Shown: in pieces, positions 18,703 through 27,348 of the stretch
How positions within the stretch are numbered: position 1 is the stretch's first letter
Layout of the letters: each line of letters begins with the position of its first letter
Source of the DNA: Afifella pfennigii DSM 17143
GTDB lineage: Bacteria; Pseudomonadota; Alphaproteobacteria; Rhizobiales; Afifellaceae
Reading direction: 5' to 3'
Length of the DNA stretch: 64,000 nt
Assembly (NCBI RefSeq): GCF_000688515.1
Contig: NZ_JHZK01000012.1
Span: 1 to 64,000, forward strand
Notes under the pieces: generated by a model
The model's database searches: none
What the model saw: the letters and a program-made list of their open reading frames with translations, nothing else
What the model was told of the DNA's origin: nothing
Position numbers and translations under genes: made by a program

Positions 18703-21649
18703 GGGCGAAAAGGCGCTGGAGCAGCTTGCGCATGCCGCCCGGCGTCAGGGGAAGGAGACGGAGCTGGAGGCGCTTCTCGCCGAGGAGGCGGTGAAGGACT
18801 TCCTCGCCGCCGCGCTCGGCGACTGCCCCTATCTCCTGGACCTCGCCGCCAAGGATATCGACCGTCTTGCCGCCATCCTCGCCGAGGCGCCGGAAGCGAC
18901 CGTCGCGAAGGCGATCGCGGCGCTGAAGGCGCTGGAGGATCCTGACGAGAAGAGCCTGATGGGGGATCTGCGCCGCGCCAAGCAGAAGGTGGCGCTGACG
19001 CTGGGGCTCGCCGATCTTGCCGGCGCCATCGACCTGGAAGGCGTGGTGCGTCCGCTTTCCGATTTCGCCGATGCGGCGCTCGATGCGACGCTCTCCCATC
19101 TCCTCTGCGAGGCGCGGCGCCAGGGCAAATGGCAGGGGGGCGGACCGGAAGTGTGCGGCCTTACCATCCTCGCCATGGGCAAGCACGGGGCGCGCGAGCT
19201 CAACTATTCCTCCGACATCGACCTCATCGTGCTCTTCGACCCGGAGCGGCCGGGGCTTGCCGAGGGCGTGGAAGCGCAGCCCTTCTGGGTGCGCGTCGTG
19301 CGCCGCATCGTGCATATCCTGCAAGAGCGCACGGCGGACGGCTACGTCTTTCGCGTCGATCTCAGGCTGCGCCCCGATCCGGGCGCCACGCCGGTCGCCA
19401 TCTCCGTGCCCGGGGCGCTCTCCTACTATGAGAGCATGGGGCAGAACTGGGAGCGGGCGGCGCTCATCAAGGCGCGGCCGGCGGCGGGCGAGAAGGCCTG
19501 CGGGCGCGCCTTCCTCGACGAGCTCGCCCCCTATATCTGGCGCAAATATCTCGATTTCGCGGCCATCGCCGACATCCATTCCATCAAACGGCAGGTGCAT
19601 GCCCATCGCGGCCACGCCAAGGTGCGCGCGGCCGGGCACGACCTGAAGCGCGGGCGCGGCGGCATTCGCGACATCGAGCTTTTCGCCCAGACGCAGCAGC
19701 TCATCGGCGGCGGGCGCGACGCCGATCTGCGCTGCCTCAGGACCCGCGACACCCTCAAGGAGCTGGCGGAGAAGAACTGGATCGAGGCATCGGAGGCGGC
19801 GACCCTGGACGCCGCCTATGTGTTTCTGCGCCAGATCGAGCACCGGCTGCAGATGGTGCGCGACGAGCAGACCCACACCATGCCGCAGGAGGCGGAGGGC
19901 GTTGCCCGCATTGCGCGTCTTGCCGGCTACGACAGCCCCGGCGCCTTCGAGGCGGAGCTTTTGAAGCATCTTCACGCCGTGGCGGAGAGCTATCAGGCGC
20001 TTTTTGAGGAAGCGCCCTCGCTTTCCGACGAACTCGGCAATCTCGTCTTCACCGGCGGCGAGGATGATCCGGAGACGCTGAAGACGCTCTCCGGCCTCGG
20101 CTACAAACAGCCGGAGAACGTCACGGAGGCGATCCGCGCCTGGCATTTCGGCCGCTATCAGGCGACCCGCTCCACCAAAGCGCGCGAGCGGCTGACGGAG
20201 TTCACCCCGGCGCTTCTGGCGGCGCTGGCGGAGACGAGCGACCCCGACCACGCCTTCCGCGCCTTCGATTCGCTGGTGCGCAAGCTGCCGGCGGGCGTGC
20301 CGCTGTTCTCGCTTCTCGCCGCCAATCCGACGCTTCTGGAGCTCATCGCCCTCATCCTCGGCGCTTCGCCGCTGCTGGCCGATACGGTGGCGGAGCGCCC
20401 GCATGTCATCGACCTTCTGACGGAGCCGGACCTTCTCGCCGAGCCGCTCAGCCGGGAGGGCCTGGCCGAGCAGCTCGCCGCCAGCTTCCGCGACGCCAAG
20501 GGCTACGAGGACAAGCTCGACCGGGCGCGGGCGTTTGCGCGCGAGATGCGCTTTCTCATCGCCGTCAAGGTGCTCGCCGGAGCGATGGACGCCGCTTCCA
20601 CCGGCGGCGCCTATGCCGATCTCGCCGAGGTGGTGATTAAGGGCCTGTTTGCCGCGGTGCTGGAGGAATTCGCCCGCCGCCATGGCAAGGTGCCGGGCGG
20701 AGAGGTGGCGCTCTTAGCGCTCGGCCGGCTTGGCAGCCGGGAGATGACGGCGACCTCCGATCTCGATCTCATCGTCGTCTACGACTATCCGGAGGAAAGC
20801 GGCGAATCGGACGGCGAGCGGCCGCTCGCGCCGAGCCAGTATTACACCAGGCTGACGCAGCGCTTCGTCACGGCGCTTTCGGCGCCGACGGCGGAAGGGG
20901 CCGCCTATGAGGTGGATTTGCGCCTCAGGCCGTCCGGCCGCGCGGGCCCGCTCGCCACGCGGCTCTCCGCCTTCTCCCGCTATCAGCGCGAGGAGGCCTG
21001 GACCTGGGAGCATATGGCGCTGTGCCGGGCCAGACCGATCCTCGGCGATGCGGCGCTCGCCAACGAGGTCGCGGCGGTCGTCAAAGAGGTGCTGTCGCGC
21101 AGGCGTGAGGACGGCAAGCTGAAAGCCGATATCGTCTCCATGTACGAGCGGCTGCAGGCGGAGAAGGGCGGCACGGATCCGTGGCAGCTGAAGACGGTGC
21201 GGGGCGGGCTCATCGATCTGGAGTTCCTTGCCCAATATCTCGTGCTTTGCGGCGCCGTGGCGCCGGAGCCGGCGCCGCCGGCGCGCATCTTCGCGGCCGC
21301 CAAGGCGGCGGGGATGGCGGGTGAGTGGGACAGCTTGATCGGCTCCGCGCGGCTGCAGGCGGCGCTCTTGCAGGGGATACGCCTCATCGGCCTGGAGGCG
21401 GCGCGCGCACCCGCGGAGACGGCGGAGGGCACCAGGCGGCTGCTGCTCAAGCTGGCCGGCGCGGCGCTGGGCGAGGAGGGCGAGAGGACCTTCTCCTCCT
21501 TCCCGGCCTTGGTGGAGCGCCTGACGAAGACGCAGGAGGAGACGCACCGCCTCTTCGCCGCCATGCTGGAGGCGGCCGGACCCGCACCCGGCAAGGAGGA
21601 AGCTGCCGGCGCTGCCGGAGCCGCCGCCGGCCCTTTCAACGGGAAATGA
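18650..21649 (+). CDS. glnE: Bifunctional glutamine synthetase adenylyltransferase/adenylyl-removing enzyme GlnE
   Basis: The 999-residue protein contains two nucleotidyltransferase modules: the N-terminal adenylyl-removase with GKHGARELNYSSDIDLIVLF near residue 173, and the C-terminal adenylyltransferase with LGRLGSREMTATSDLDLIVV near 687. Each is followed by helical GlnD/PII-type regulatory regions. It switches glutamine synthetase activity in response to nitrogen status. Start at ATG 18650 lies inside the kinase 3' end, with AGGAAG nine bases before it. Ends in an ATGA overlap with the next gene. Confidence 0.95.
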   Translation: MSQTPLRERLTPLPRSPEGEKALEQLAHAARRQGKETELEALLAEEAVKDFLAAALGDCPYLLDLAAKDIDRLAAILAEAPEATVAKAIAALKALEDPDEKSLMGDLRRAKQKVALTLGLADLAGAIDLEGVVRPLSDFADAALDATLSHLLCEARRQGKWQGGGPEVCGLTILAMGKHGARELNYSSDIDLIVLFDPERPGLAEGVEAQPFWVRVVRRIVHILQERTADGYVFRVDLRLRPDPGATPVAISVPGALSYYESMGQNWERAALIKARPAAGEKACGRAFLDELAPYIWRKYLDFAAIADIHSIKRQVHAHRGHAKVRAAGHDLKRGRGGIRDIELFAQTQQLIGGGRDADLRCLRTRDTLKELAEKNWIEASEAATLDAAYVFLRQIEHRLQMVRDEQTHTMPQEAEGVARIARLAGYDSPGAFEAELLKHLHAVAESYQALFEEAPSLSDELGNLVFTGGEDDPETLKTLSGLGYKQPENVTEAIRAWHFGRYQATRSTKARERLTEFTPALLAALAETSDPDHAFRAFDSLVRKLPAGVPLFSLLAANPTLLELIALILGASPLLADTVAERPHVIDLLTEPDLLAEPLSREGLAEQLAASFRDAKGYEDKLDRARAFAREMRFLIAVKVLAGAMDAASTGGAYADLAEVVIKGLFAAVLEEFARRHGKVPGGEVALLALGRLGSREMTATSDLDLIVVYDYPEESGESDGERPLAPSQYYTRLTQRFVTALSAPTAEGAAYEVDLRLRPSGRAGPLATRLSAFSRYQREEAWTWEHMALCRARPILGDAALANEVAAVVKEVLSRRREDGKLKADIVSMYERLQAEKGGTDPWQLKTVRGGLIDLEFLAQYLVLCGAVAPEPAPPARIFAAAKAAGMAGEWDSLIGSARLQAALLQGIRLIGLEAARAPAETAEGTRRLLLKLAGAALGEEGERTFSSFPALVERLTKTQEETHRLFAAMLEAAGPAPGKEEAAGAAGAAAGPFNGK

Positions 21650-22065
21650 GCCTATCCATGAGCCAAAAGACCGCCGGGGCGTGTCTGTGCGGAACCGTCC
21701 GATTTGAAATCGACGGCGCGTTCGAGAGCTTCTTCCTGTGCCATTGCCGGCGCTGTCGCAAGGATACCGGCTCGGCGCATGCGGCCAATCTGTTCTCCAC
21801 GGTGGCGAGGATCACCTGGCTGTCGGGGCGCGAGAGCATCAAGAGCTACCGCGTTCCAGCGAGCCGCCACGAAAAGAGCTTCTGCGAAAGATGCGGGTCC
21901 GCGCTTCCGCGCGTGCAAGCGGGGGGCGCCTCGCTGGTGGTGCCGGCAGGAAGCCTCGATGGCCCGGTCGGCATCCGACCGAGCGCGCATATCTGCTTCG
22001 CGGAGCGGGCGGAATGGGATGAGCGCCTGGAAGACATTTCCAGGATCGACGGGCTTCCGGACTGA
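21646..22065 (+). CDS. GFA/CENP-V-family zinc protein
   Basis: The 139-residue protein has the zinc ligand pattern of the Gfa fold: GACLCGTVRFEI, CHCRRCRKDTGSAHAANLF and FCERCGSALP. Family members are annotated as glutathione-dependent formaldehyde-activating enzymes, but most have no proven activity. It is translationally coupled to glnE (ATGA at 21646-21649), which may only reflect compact gene order. The start could also be the internal ATG at 21658. Confidence 0.88.
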   Translation: MSLSMSQKTAGACLCGTVRFEIDGAFESFFLCHCRRCRKDTGSAHAANLFSTVARITWLSGRESIKSYRVPASRHEKSFCERCGSALPRVQAGGASLVVPAGSLDGPVGIRPSAHICFAERAEWDERLEDISRIDGLPD

Positions 22066-22301
22066 TCGGGTCGGCCCTATCGGCGAGCGCAAGATGAAAC
22101 GGGCCGGCGCATCGGCATTGCGGCAGGAGCTGCAACGGCCGCGGATGCAGATTGCGCGCCGAAGACGGTTTGCCGAAGCGGCCTCGTCGTATTAAGTCCT
22201 CCATATCTATTGGGACGGCGACGCCCGGGGGCAATCCGCCGACGAGCCGACAACGCGATGACAGGCGGTCGCCCGCGATTGCCGAGGGGAGAGCACGCCT
22301 C

Positions 22302-23597
22302 GTGGCATTTCAGAACGCCATCCTCTTCCTCGCCGAGCTCGCCATCTATTTCGTCGTCATGGCCGGTCTGTTCCGCCTCCGGCATCAACTCGGCATCGGC
22401 ATCTTTTTCTGCGCCCTCGGCGCGATGCATTTCCTGGAAACCTATCTGGCGGCGATCCTCTACATTCCCTTCATCCTGGAGACGGCGATCTCTCCAGGCT
22501 CCACCATCCTTTTCACCGGCAAGCTGGTGATGCTGCTCCTCGTCTATATCCGCGAGGATGCCCAGACGGTGCGCCAGCCGATCTACGGGCTGCTCATCGG
22601 CAACGCGCTCACCGTGACGCTGGTGTTCCTGTTGCGCAGCCACGAAGTGGCGCCGACGGCGGGCCGCACTCCCGATTTCACCTTCATGAACGAGATGGGC
22701 TGGCTGATGGTCTGGGGCACGGTGCTGCTCTTCGTCGACAGCATCCTGCTCATTCTGCTCTACGAGCGGCTGGGGCGCTGGCTGCGCCGCTTTCAGGCGC
22801 TGCGCCTGTCGCTCAGCGCGGCGGCGGTCCTCACCCTGGACCAAATCGGTTTCTGGCTGGCGCTGCATCTCCTCGTCGGGGCGCCGGCAAGCGTGCTCGT
22901 TGGCGGCTGGATCGCCAAGATGATCACCGCCTGCATCTACGGCGTCCTGGTGTGGGCATATCTGCGCTATGTGGAAAGCAGCCCGGTCCTGGTGCCGCGG
23001 CCGCAGCGCATCGCCGACATCTTCGATCTTCTGACCTACCGCGAGCGCTACGAGCATCTTCTGGAAACGGTGGGGCGCGACAAGCTCACCGGCGCCTACG
23101 ACCGTAGCCGACTGCCGCTGGAGGAAAAGCGCAGCGCCGAGATGTTTCGACGCCAACGCATCTCGTTCTCCGTTCTCGTCGTCGATATCGACCGCTTCAA
23201 GCCGATCAACGACGAGTTCGGCCATGCCGCCGGCGACCGGGTGCTGCGCGACATCGCCGCCGGGATGCAAGCCTCGCTGCGCAAGGAGGACCGGTTGATC
23301 CGCTACGGCGGCGACGAATTCGTCATCTGCTGCAACGGCCTCGATGCGCGCAAGGTGGAGGCGCTGTCGAAGCGGATCGAGGCCCGCATCGCCGGGCTCA
23401 GTCATGAAGGGATCGACCGGCGCGTCACCGTCAGCATCGGTTGCGCGACGGCGCCCGACGACGGGACGAGCTTCGACGATCTGTTCTCGCGCGCCGATCG
23501 CCGGCTCTACGCGGTGAAGAAATTGCGGCATGCGGGCGAGACGGCGCGCGGAGCTGGAAAGAGCGGCGGCGAGGGCCAGGAGACGACGCCCGCCTGA
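22302..23597 (+). CDS. Membrane-bound diguanylate cyclase (GGDEF)
   Basis: A 431-residue protein with about six or seven membrane helices in residues 1-220 and a C-terminal GGDEF domain (~250-410). The catalytic motif is intact (RYGGDEF), and an inhibitory I-site RKED lies five residues upstream, so feedback-regulated synthesis of cyclic di-GMP is expected. The start chosen is GTG 22302 (VAFQNAILFLAEL) because GAGGGGAGAG lies about ten bases before it; an upstream in-frame ATG at 22152 would add a polar, unconserved 50 residues. Monocistronic. Confidence 0.85.
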   Translation: MAFQNAILFLAELAIYFVVMAGLFRLRHQLGIGIFFCALGAMHFLETYLAAILYIPFILETAISPGSTILFTGKLVMLLLVYIREDAQTVRQPIYGLLIGNALTVTLVFLLRSHEVAPTAGRTPDFTFMNEMGWLMVWGTVLLFVDSILLILLYERLGRWLRRFQALRLSLSAAAVLTLDQIGFWLALHLLVGAPASVLVGGWIAKMITACIYGVLVWAYLRYVESSPVLVPRPQRIADIFDLLTYRERYEHLLETVGRDKLTGAYDRSRLPLEEKRSAEMFRRQRISFSVLVVDIDRFKPINDEFGHAAGDRVLRDIAAGMQASLRKEDRLIRYGGDEFVICCNGLDARKVEALSKRIEARIAGLSHEGIDRRVTVSIGCATAPDDGTSFDDLFSRADRRLYAVKKLRHAGETARGAGKSGGEGQETTPA

Positions 23598-23722
23598 GGC
23601 TTCCGGTGCGGATCCTCGCTTGCCTCAGAGCCTATCCGCCTCGCGATCACGCCGTTCCGACGCCGCAGGCGGCAAGGCCAGGCGGCAGTCTGAACATCAC
23701 ATCCATGCGAGTGGGAAAAGGT

Positions 23723-23750
23723 GCCGGGCGGCGGGGGGATGCCGCCCGGC
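23723..23750 (-). terminator. Hairpin terminator of the small secreted-protein gene
   Basis: A perfect 10-bp stem (GCCGGGCGGC at 23723-23732 with GCCGCCCGGC at 23741-23750) encloses an eight-base loop. On the minus strand it is followed by ACCTTTT and lies 10 bases after the stop of the gene at 23761-23967. Confidence 0.65.
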
Positions 23751-23760
23751 GTGCTGCGGC

Positions 23761-23967
23761 CTACCAGATCGCTGGGAGGCCGCGGTGGGAACCGGCGATG
23801 ATGTTGGCGGTGTAGAAGGGGTTCGCCCCCGCTCGTGTTCCATGGCCGGCCGCTGCGATATCGGCACAGGTTTCAAGCACCGCCGCCGTCTCGGGCGTCT
23901 CGGCCCTGGCAAATCCCGCTATCGCGGCCAAGGTGAGGCCGCTTGCCGTCAGTAGCTTCACGAACAT
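23761..23967 (-). CDS. Small secreted protein, unknown function
   Basis: A 68-residue product with a good Sec signal peptide (MFVKLLTASGLTLAAIAGFARA) and a short mature part of about 46 residues with one Cys, ending NIIAGSHRGLPAIW. GGAGA stands six bases before the ATG, and a hairpin with a T-run follows the stop, so it has the signals of an independent gene. I do not recognise a family. The single Cys could allow disulfide dimerisation or modification; this is speculation. Confidence 0.6.
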   Translation of the reverse strand: MFVKLLTASGLTLAAIAGFARAETPETAAVLETCADIAAAGHGTRAGANPFYTANIIAGSHRGLPAIW

Positions 23968-24032
23968 CTATGTCTCCAGCTGAGTTCAAGGTTCAGTGGG
24001 AAGAGCGAAGACCGCGCCTTGCGGCGCGACCC

Positions 24033-24533
24033 TCAATGATAGGTGCGCGCCGGCGCCTCCAAAAGGCCGCGCAGCACCTCGCACGGAACCGGCATCAGCC
24101 GCTGTCCGCGCGCATCCAGAACGGAGGCGAAGCTGAGCGCCGCCTCCAGAGGCTCCTTGCGGTCGGCGAAGCCGCAGAAACGCTCAAGGCAGTAGTCGAG
24201 GCAGGCGCCGTCGCGGTTCTGGCAGGCGGCGATCATGGAGACCGCCAGGCATTCGTCGCGGCCGATATGCGGACAGCCGGAGGCGAAGCAACGGATGGGA
24301 TCGATGCGCCAGTGGAAGACGGCACGCACCCAATGGGCGAGCTGGGAGACGGCATCGCGCGCCTCGTCCTCGCCAAGCCGCTCGGCAAAGAGGTTCCAGG
24401 CCTCGTTCCAGCGTTCGATCTCGCCCTCCTGGTAGCCGCCGACCCAGAGGCGAAAGCCGTTGACGACGAGGCTCTCGGCGGGGCGGATGAGATACCCGCA
24501 GGCACCCGCGAAAGGGCAGGCGCAGCCGGTCAT
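24033..24533 (-). CDS. Cysteine-rich cytosolic protein, unknown function
   Basis: A 166-residue protein that I cannot assign. It has ten cysteines: three near the start (MTGCACPFAGAC) and seven in residues ~82-150, including CFASGCPHIGRDEC and CQNRDGACLDYCLERFC. The spacing suggests a zinc or iron-sulfur site. A Trp/Phe-rich helical segment (FRLWVGGYQEGEIERWNEAW) lies between. No signal peptide or membrane helix is visible. It overlaps the upstream cysteine-containing mini-gene by four bases (ATGA on the minus strand), so the two are probably made together. Confidence 0.7.
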   Translation of the reverse strand: MTGCACPFAGACGYLIRPAESLVVNGFRLWVGGYQEGEIERWNEAWNLFAERLGEDEARDAVSQLAHWVRAVFHWRIDPIRCFASGCPHIGRDECLAVSMIAACQNRDGACLDYCLERFCGFADRKEPLEAALSFASVLDARGQRLMPVPCEVLRGLLEAPARTYH

Positions 24534-24667
24534 GCGCGATCCTCAAGCACGAGGCGCACAATGCCGGCGTGGCGACACAGCGGAAAGAGGGGAGCGCTTT
24601 GGAGCGAGACGGCAGGCGCACAGACGCCGCACCGGCTCGCCGCGGCGGGCAAGCAAATCTCAGACAT
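24530..24667 (-). CDS. 45-residue cysteine-containing small protein, coupled to the next gene
   Basis: A short frame starting MSEICLPAAASRCGVC and ending GIVRLVLEDRA. It has Cys at residues 5, 13, 16 and 31, including a CGVC pair. ATTGGAGGACGTC precedes the ATG, giving an excellent Shine-Dalgarno (GGAGGA, five bases away). Its TGA overlaps the ATG of the larger cysteine-rich gene, a typical sign of translational coupling. The small size makes it easy to miss. Function unknown; a metal-binding partner or leader of the larger protein is possible. Confidence 0.6.
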   Translation of the reverse strand: MSEICLPAAASRCGVCAPAVSLQSAPLFPLCRHAGIVRLVLEDRA

Positions 24668-24982
24668 GACGTCCTCCAATCGAAAGGGTTCAAGGCCCTG
24701 ACATCAAAGGATGATGCGGCGCATGCCGCAGCGATGCGGAGCGAAGCAAAAGGCTCCGCCGGCGTCAAATACTATCTTCTGGAGCTATTCCAAGAAGACC
24801 CGGCGTCGCAGCCTGCGGCGCGGGCCAGGGCGGCAAGCAGCCAGCGGTGTTAAGATTTCGTTAAGATTAACGGACGTGGTTAATTGGCATGGTTAAGTCC
24901 TTCTTAAGCAATCAAGTCTATTTCTCGTGGCGTTGAACGGCCAATCCGCTTTCCGTGTGCCGCAAACGAGATGAGGACGATT
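24668..24982 (+). promoter_or_regulatory. Divergent intergenic region with CtrA-type box ahead of the porin gene
   Basis: The region between the cysteine-rich pair (minus) and the porin gene (plus) turns AT-rich at 24848-24930. TTAA-N7-TTAA, the CtrA recognition pattern, is at 24850-24864. Further TTAA elements stand at 24880-24883, 24893-24896 and 24904-24907 but not at seven-base spacing. No gene is seen here. In Brucella, CtrA controls omp25-type porins, so the location is meaningful; binding itself is inference. Confidence 0.6.
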
Positions 24983-25828
24983 ATGCTGACCCGTGCGATG
25001 ATGGCGCTTGCTGCCGGCGTCACGGCCTTCACCGCGGCCCCGGCGGTCCATGCCGCAGACCTTCTTCCGCCGCTCGTGCAGCCCGAGCCGGTGCCGGTGC
25101 CCCCGGTCTTCGGCGGCTGGTATCTTCGCGGCGATATCGGCATCACCAATCAGGGTGTGGACGACCTCAACAACGCCGTCGTCCAGACGGCGGCCTCCTG
25201 GGAATGGGTGAACGAGCCGAACTTCGACAGCGGCGGGCTCGCCGGCCTCGGCTTCGGCTACCAGTTCAACCAATGGGCCCGCGTCGACATCACCGGCGAG
25301 TATCGCGGCAAGACCAGCTTCCACGCCTTCGACCGCTACGACACCAACGGCAATGGCTATCTGCCGGGCGACACCGACAACGGCACCAACCAGTATTCGG
25401 GCATGAAGTCGGAATGGCTGTTCCTGGCGAACGCCTATTTCGACCTCGGCTCCTGGAACGGCTTCTCGCCCTATGCCGGTGCCGGTATCGGCGTGTCGCG
25501 CAACACCATCCACGGCATCACCGATATCAACGACCGCACGGGCGGTGGCGGCTATGGCGAGGAGAACAGCGAATGGCAACTCGCCTGGGCGCTGCATGCG
25601 GGCCTTGCCTATCAGATGACGCCGAACCTCGCCATCGACCTTGGCTACCGCTATGTCAGTCTCGGCGATGCCAGTTCCAAGGACATCCGCGACTTCAACG
25701 GCAACAGCGCCATCTACAACCCGGCTGAGTTCGAGGATCTCTACTCGCACGACATCAAGTTGGGCCTGCGCTACACCTTCGGCGCCCCCGCGCCGGTCTA
25801 TGCAGAGCCGGTCGTCGCTTCCTACTGA
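24983..25828 (+). CDS. Outer-membrane beta-barrel porin of the Omp25/Omp31 type
   Basis: About 281 residues. A signal peptide (MLTRAMMALAAGVTAFTAAP, cleavage near VHAAD) precedes a Pro-rich linker and an eight-stranded OmpA-like barrel with alternating hydrophobic strands (GWYLRGDIGITN, GLAGLGFGYQFNQWARVD, LALDLGYRY-like segments) ending LGLRYTFG plus a short tail. Start at ATG 24983 is preferred because GAGGACG precedes it; ATG 24971 would add four residues. Such porins are abundant Hyphomicrobiales envelope proteins. A strong terminator follows. Confidence 0.85.
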   Translation: MLTRAMMALAAGVTAFTAAPAVHAADLLPPLVQPEPVPVPPVFGGWYLRGDIGITNQGVDDLNNAVVQTAASWEWVNEPNFDSGGLAGLGFGYQFNQWARVDITGEYRGKTSFHAFDRYDTNGNGYLPGDTDNGTNQYSGMKSEWLFLANAYFDLGSWNGFSPYAGAGIGVSRNTIHGITDINDRTGGGGYGEENSEWQLAWALHAGLAYQMTPNLAIDLGYRYVSLGDASSKDIRDFNGNSAIYNPAEFEDLYSHDIKLGLRYTFGAPAPVYAEPVVASY

Positions 25829-25866
25829 GCCGACTGCGAAGCCAAGCCTCCTCTCTCTCTAGCCTC

Positions 25867-25898
25867 GGGTGGGACGGCGCTGCCGCCCCGCCCTTTTT
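25867..25898 (+). terminator. Rho-independent terminator after the porin gene
   Basis: A 12-bp stem with one mismatch and one G-T pair (GGGTGGGACGGC, loop GCT, GCCGCCCCGCCC) is followed directly by TTTTT at 25894-25898. Confidence 0.85.
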
Positions 25899-26000
25899 CG
25901 TGCGCGCCTTTTTCGTGCATGGGGGGCAGGGGAAAAGCGGGCGCGGCGCAAACGTCGCAGTTGCGCATCGGCGAGCCTTTCTCTAGAGCGGTTCGTGGGA

Positions 26001-26040
26001 CACCCCTCCCCAACGAGGGGCACCTATCTGAAAGGATAGA
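26001..26040 (+). ncRNA. serC leader RNA motif (two hairpins in the 5' UTR)
   Basis: Directly ahead of serC, CCCCTC (26003-26008) pairs with GAGGGG (26015-26020), and CTATC (26024-26028) pairs with GATAG (26035-26039). The second hairpin ends seven bases before the ATG and would cover the usual ribosome-binding site. This arrangement fits the conserved serC RNA motif described for alphaproteobacteria, a presumed cis-regulator of serine or pyridoxal phosphate biosynthesis with unknown ligand. Identification rests on structure and position. Confidence 0.7.
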
Positions 26041-26045
26041 CGGAC

Positions 26046-27221
26046 ATGACCACGTTACCGCAGCCGGCAACGCGCCCGGCCAATCCCCGTTTTTCTTCCG
26101 GACCCACGACCAAGCGCCCCGGCTGGACGCTGGAGGCGCTTTCGGACGCCTTCCTCGGCCGCTCCCACCGCGCCAAGGGCGGCAAGGCCAAGCTGAAGCA
26201 GGCCATCGAGGAGACCCGCGCGCTCCTTGGCGTGCCGGAAGACTACCAAATCGGCATCGTTCCCGCCTCCGATACCGGCGCCGTGGAAATGGCGCTGTGG
26301 TCGATGCTCGGCGCACGCGGCGTCGACGTCCTCGCCTGGGAAAGCTTCGGCGCCGGCTGGGTGACGGATATCGTCAAGCAGCTGAAGCTTGAGGACGTGC
26401 GCGTCCTGGAAGCGCCCTATGGCGAGATCGTCGATCTTGCCGACGTCGATTTTTCCCGCGACGTCGTCTTCACCTGGAACGGCACCACCTCCGGCGTGAA
26501 GGTGCCCGACGGCGACTGGATCGCGCAGGATCGCGAGGGGCTGACCATCTGCGACGCTACCTCGGCCGCCTTCGCCCAGAAGCTGGCCTTCGACAAGCTC
26601 GATGTCGTCACCTTTTCCTGGCAGAAGGTGCTCGGCGGCGAGGCGCAGCACGGCATGCTCATCCTGTCGCCGCGGGCGGTGGAACGGCTGGAAAGCTACA
26701 GCCCGGCCTGGCCGCTGCCGAAGATCTTCCGCATGGTGAAGGGCGGCAAGCTCAACGCGGAGATCTTCGAAGGCGCCACCATCAACACGCCGTCGATGCT
26801 CGCCGTGGAGGATTATCTCGATGCGCTCGCCTGGGCGCGCAGCATCGGCGGTCTCGAGAAACTGATCGCCCGTGCCGATGCCAACACCGCCGCCATCGCG
26901 GCCTGGGTGGAGGCCACGCCCTGGGTCGATTTCCTCGCCAAGGACCCGGCGCTGCGCTCCAACACATCCGTCTGCCTGAAGATCGTCGATCCGGCGGTGA
27001 CGGCGCTCTCCGAAGCCGAGCAGGCGGCCTTCGCCAAGGCGCTGACGGCAAGGCTGGAGGCGCAAGGCGTCGCCTTCGACATCGGCGCCTATCGCGACGC
27101 GCCTCCGGGCCTCAGGATCTGGTGCGGCGGCACGGTGGAGACCTCCGATATCGAGGCGCTGACGCCCTGGCTTGACTGGGCCTTCGCCGAGGAGATGAAC
27201 GCCGCCAGAAAGGCCGCGTAA
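26046..27221 (+). CDS. serC: Phosphoserine aminotransferase SerC
   Basis: The 391-residue PLP enzyme is the alphaproteobacterial SerC type: [13 protein letters not shown] near the start, [13 protein letters not shown] with the PLP Lys at 194, and [15 protein letters not shown]. It converts 3-phosphohydroxypyruvate and glutamate to phosphoserine. It is followed by serA, so two consecutive steps of serine synthesis are clustered. Expression is probably controlled through the leader RNA upstream. Confidence 0.95.
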   Translation: MTTLPQPATRPANPRFSSGPTTKRPGWTLEALSDAFLGRSHRAKGGKAKLKQAIEETRALLGVPEDYQIGIVPASDTGAVEMALWSMLGARGVDVLAWESFGAGWVTDIVKQLKLEDVRVLEAPYGEIVDLADVDFSRDVVFTWNGTTSGVKVPDGDWIAQDREGLTICDATSAAFAQKLAFDKLDVVTFSWQKVLGGEAQHGMLILSPRAVERLESYSPAWPLPKIFRMVKGGKLNAEIFEGATINTPSMLAVEDYLDALAWARSIGGLEKLIARADANTAAIAAWVEATPWVDFLAKDPALRSNTSVCLKIVDPAVTALSEAEQAAFAKALTARLEAQGVAFDIGAYRDAPPGLRIWCGGTVETSDIEALTPWLDWAFAEEMNAARKAA

Positions 27222-27232
27222 AGATGGCTCTC

Positions 27233-27256
27233 GCCCGCAGGACAGCGCCTGCGGGC
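27233..27256 (+). terminator. Hairpin between serC and serA
   Basis: A perfect 9-bp stem (GCCCGCAGG / CCTGCGGGC) with a six-base loop lies 12 bases after the serC stop. There is no T-run, so it may be a weak or Rho-assisted terminator, or an mRNA-stability element that sets the serC:serA ratio. Confidence 0.45.
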
Positions 27257-27348
27257 GCCGCTTCCCGAAAACTGAAACGTTGAAGCCAGAATCCGGCGCG
27301 GCCTTGTCGCGCGCGGCCGGAGCGGCTCATCTTGCAAGGAACTTCTCG

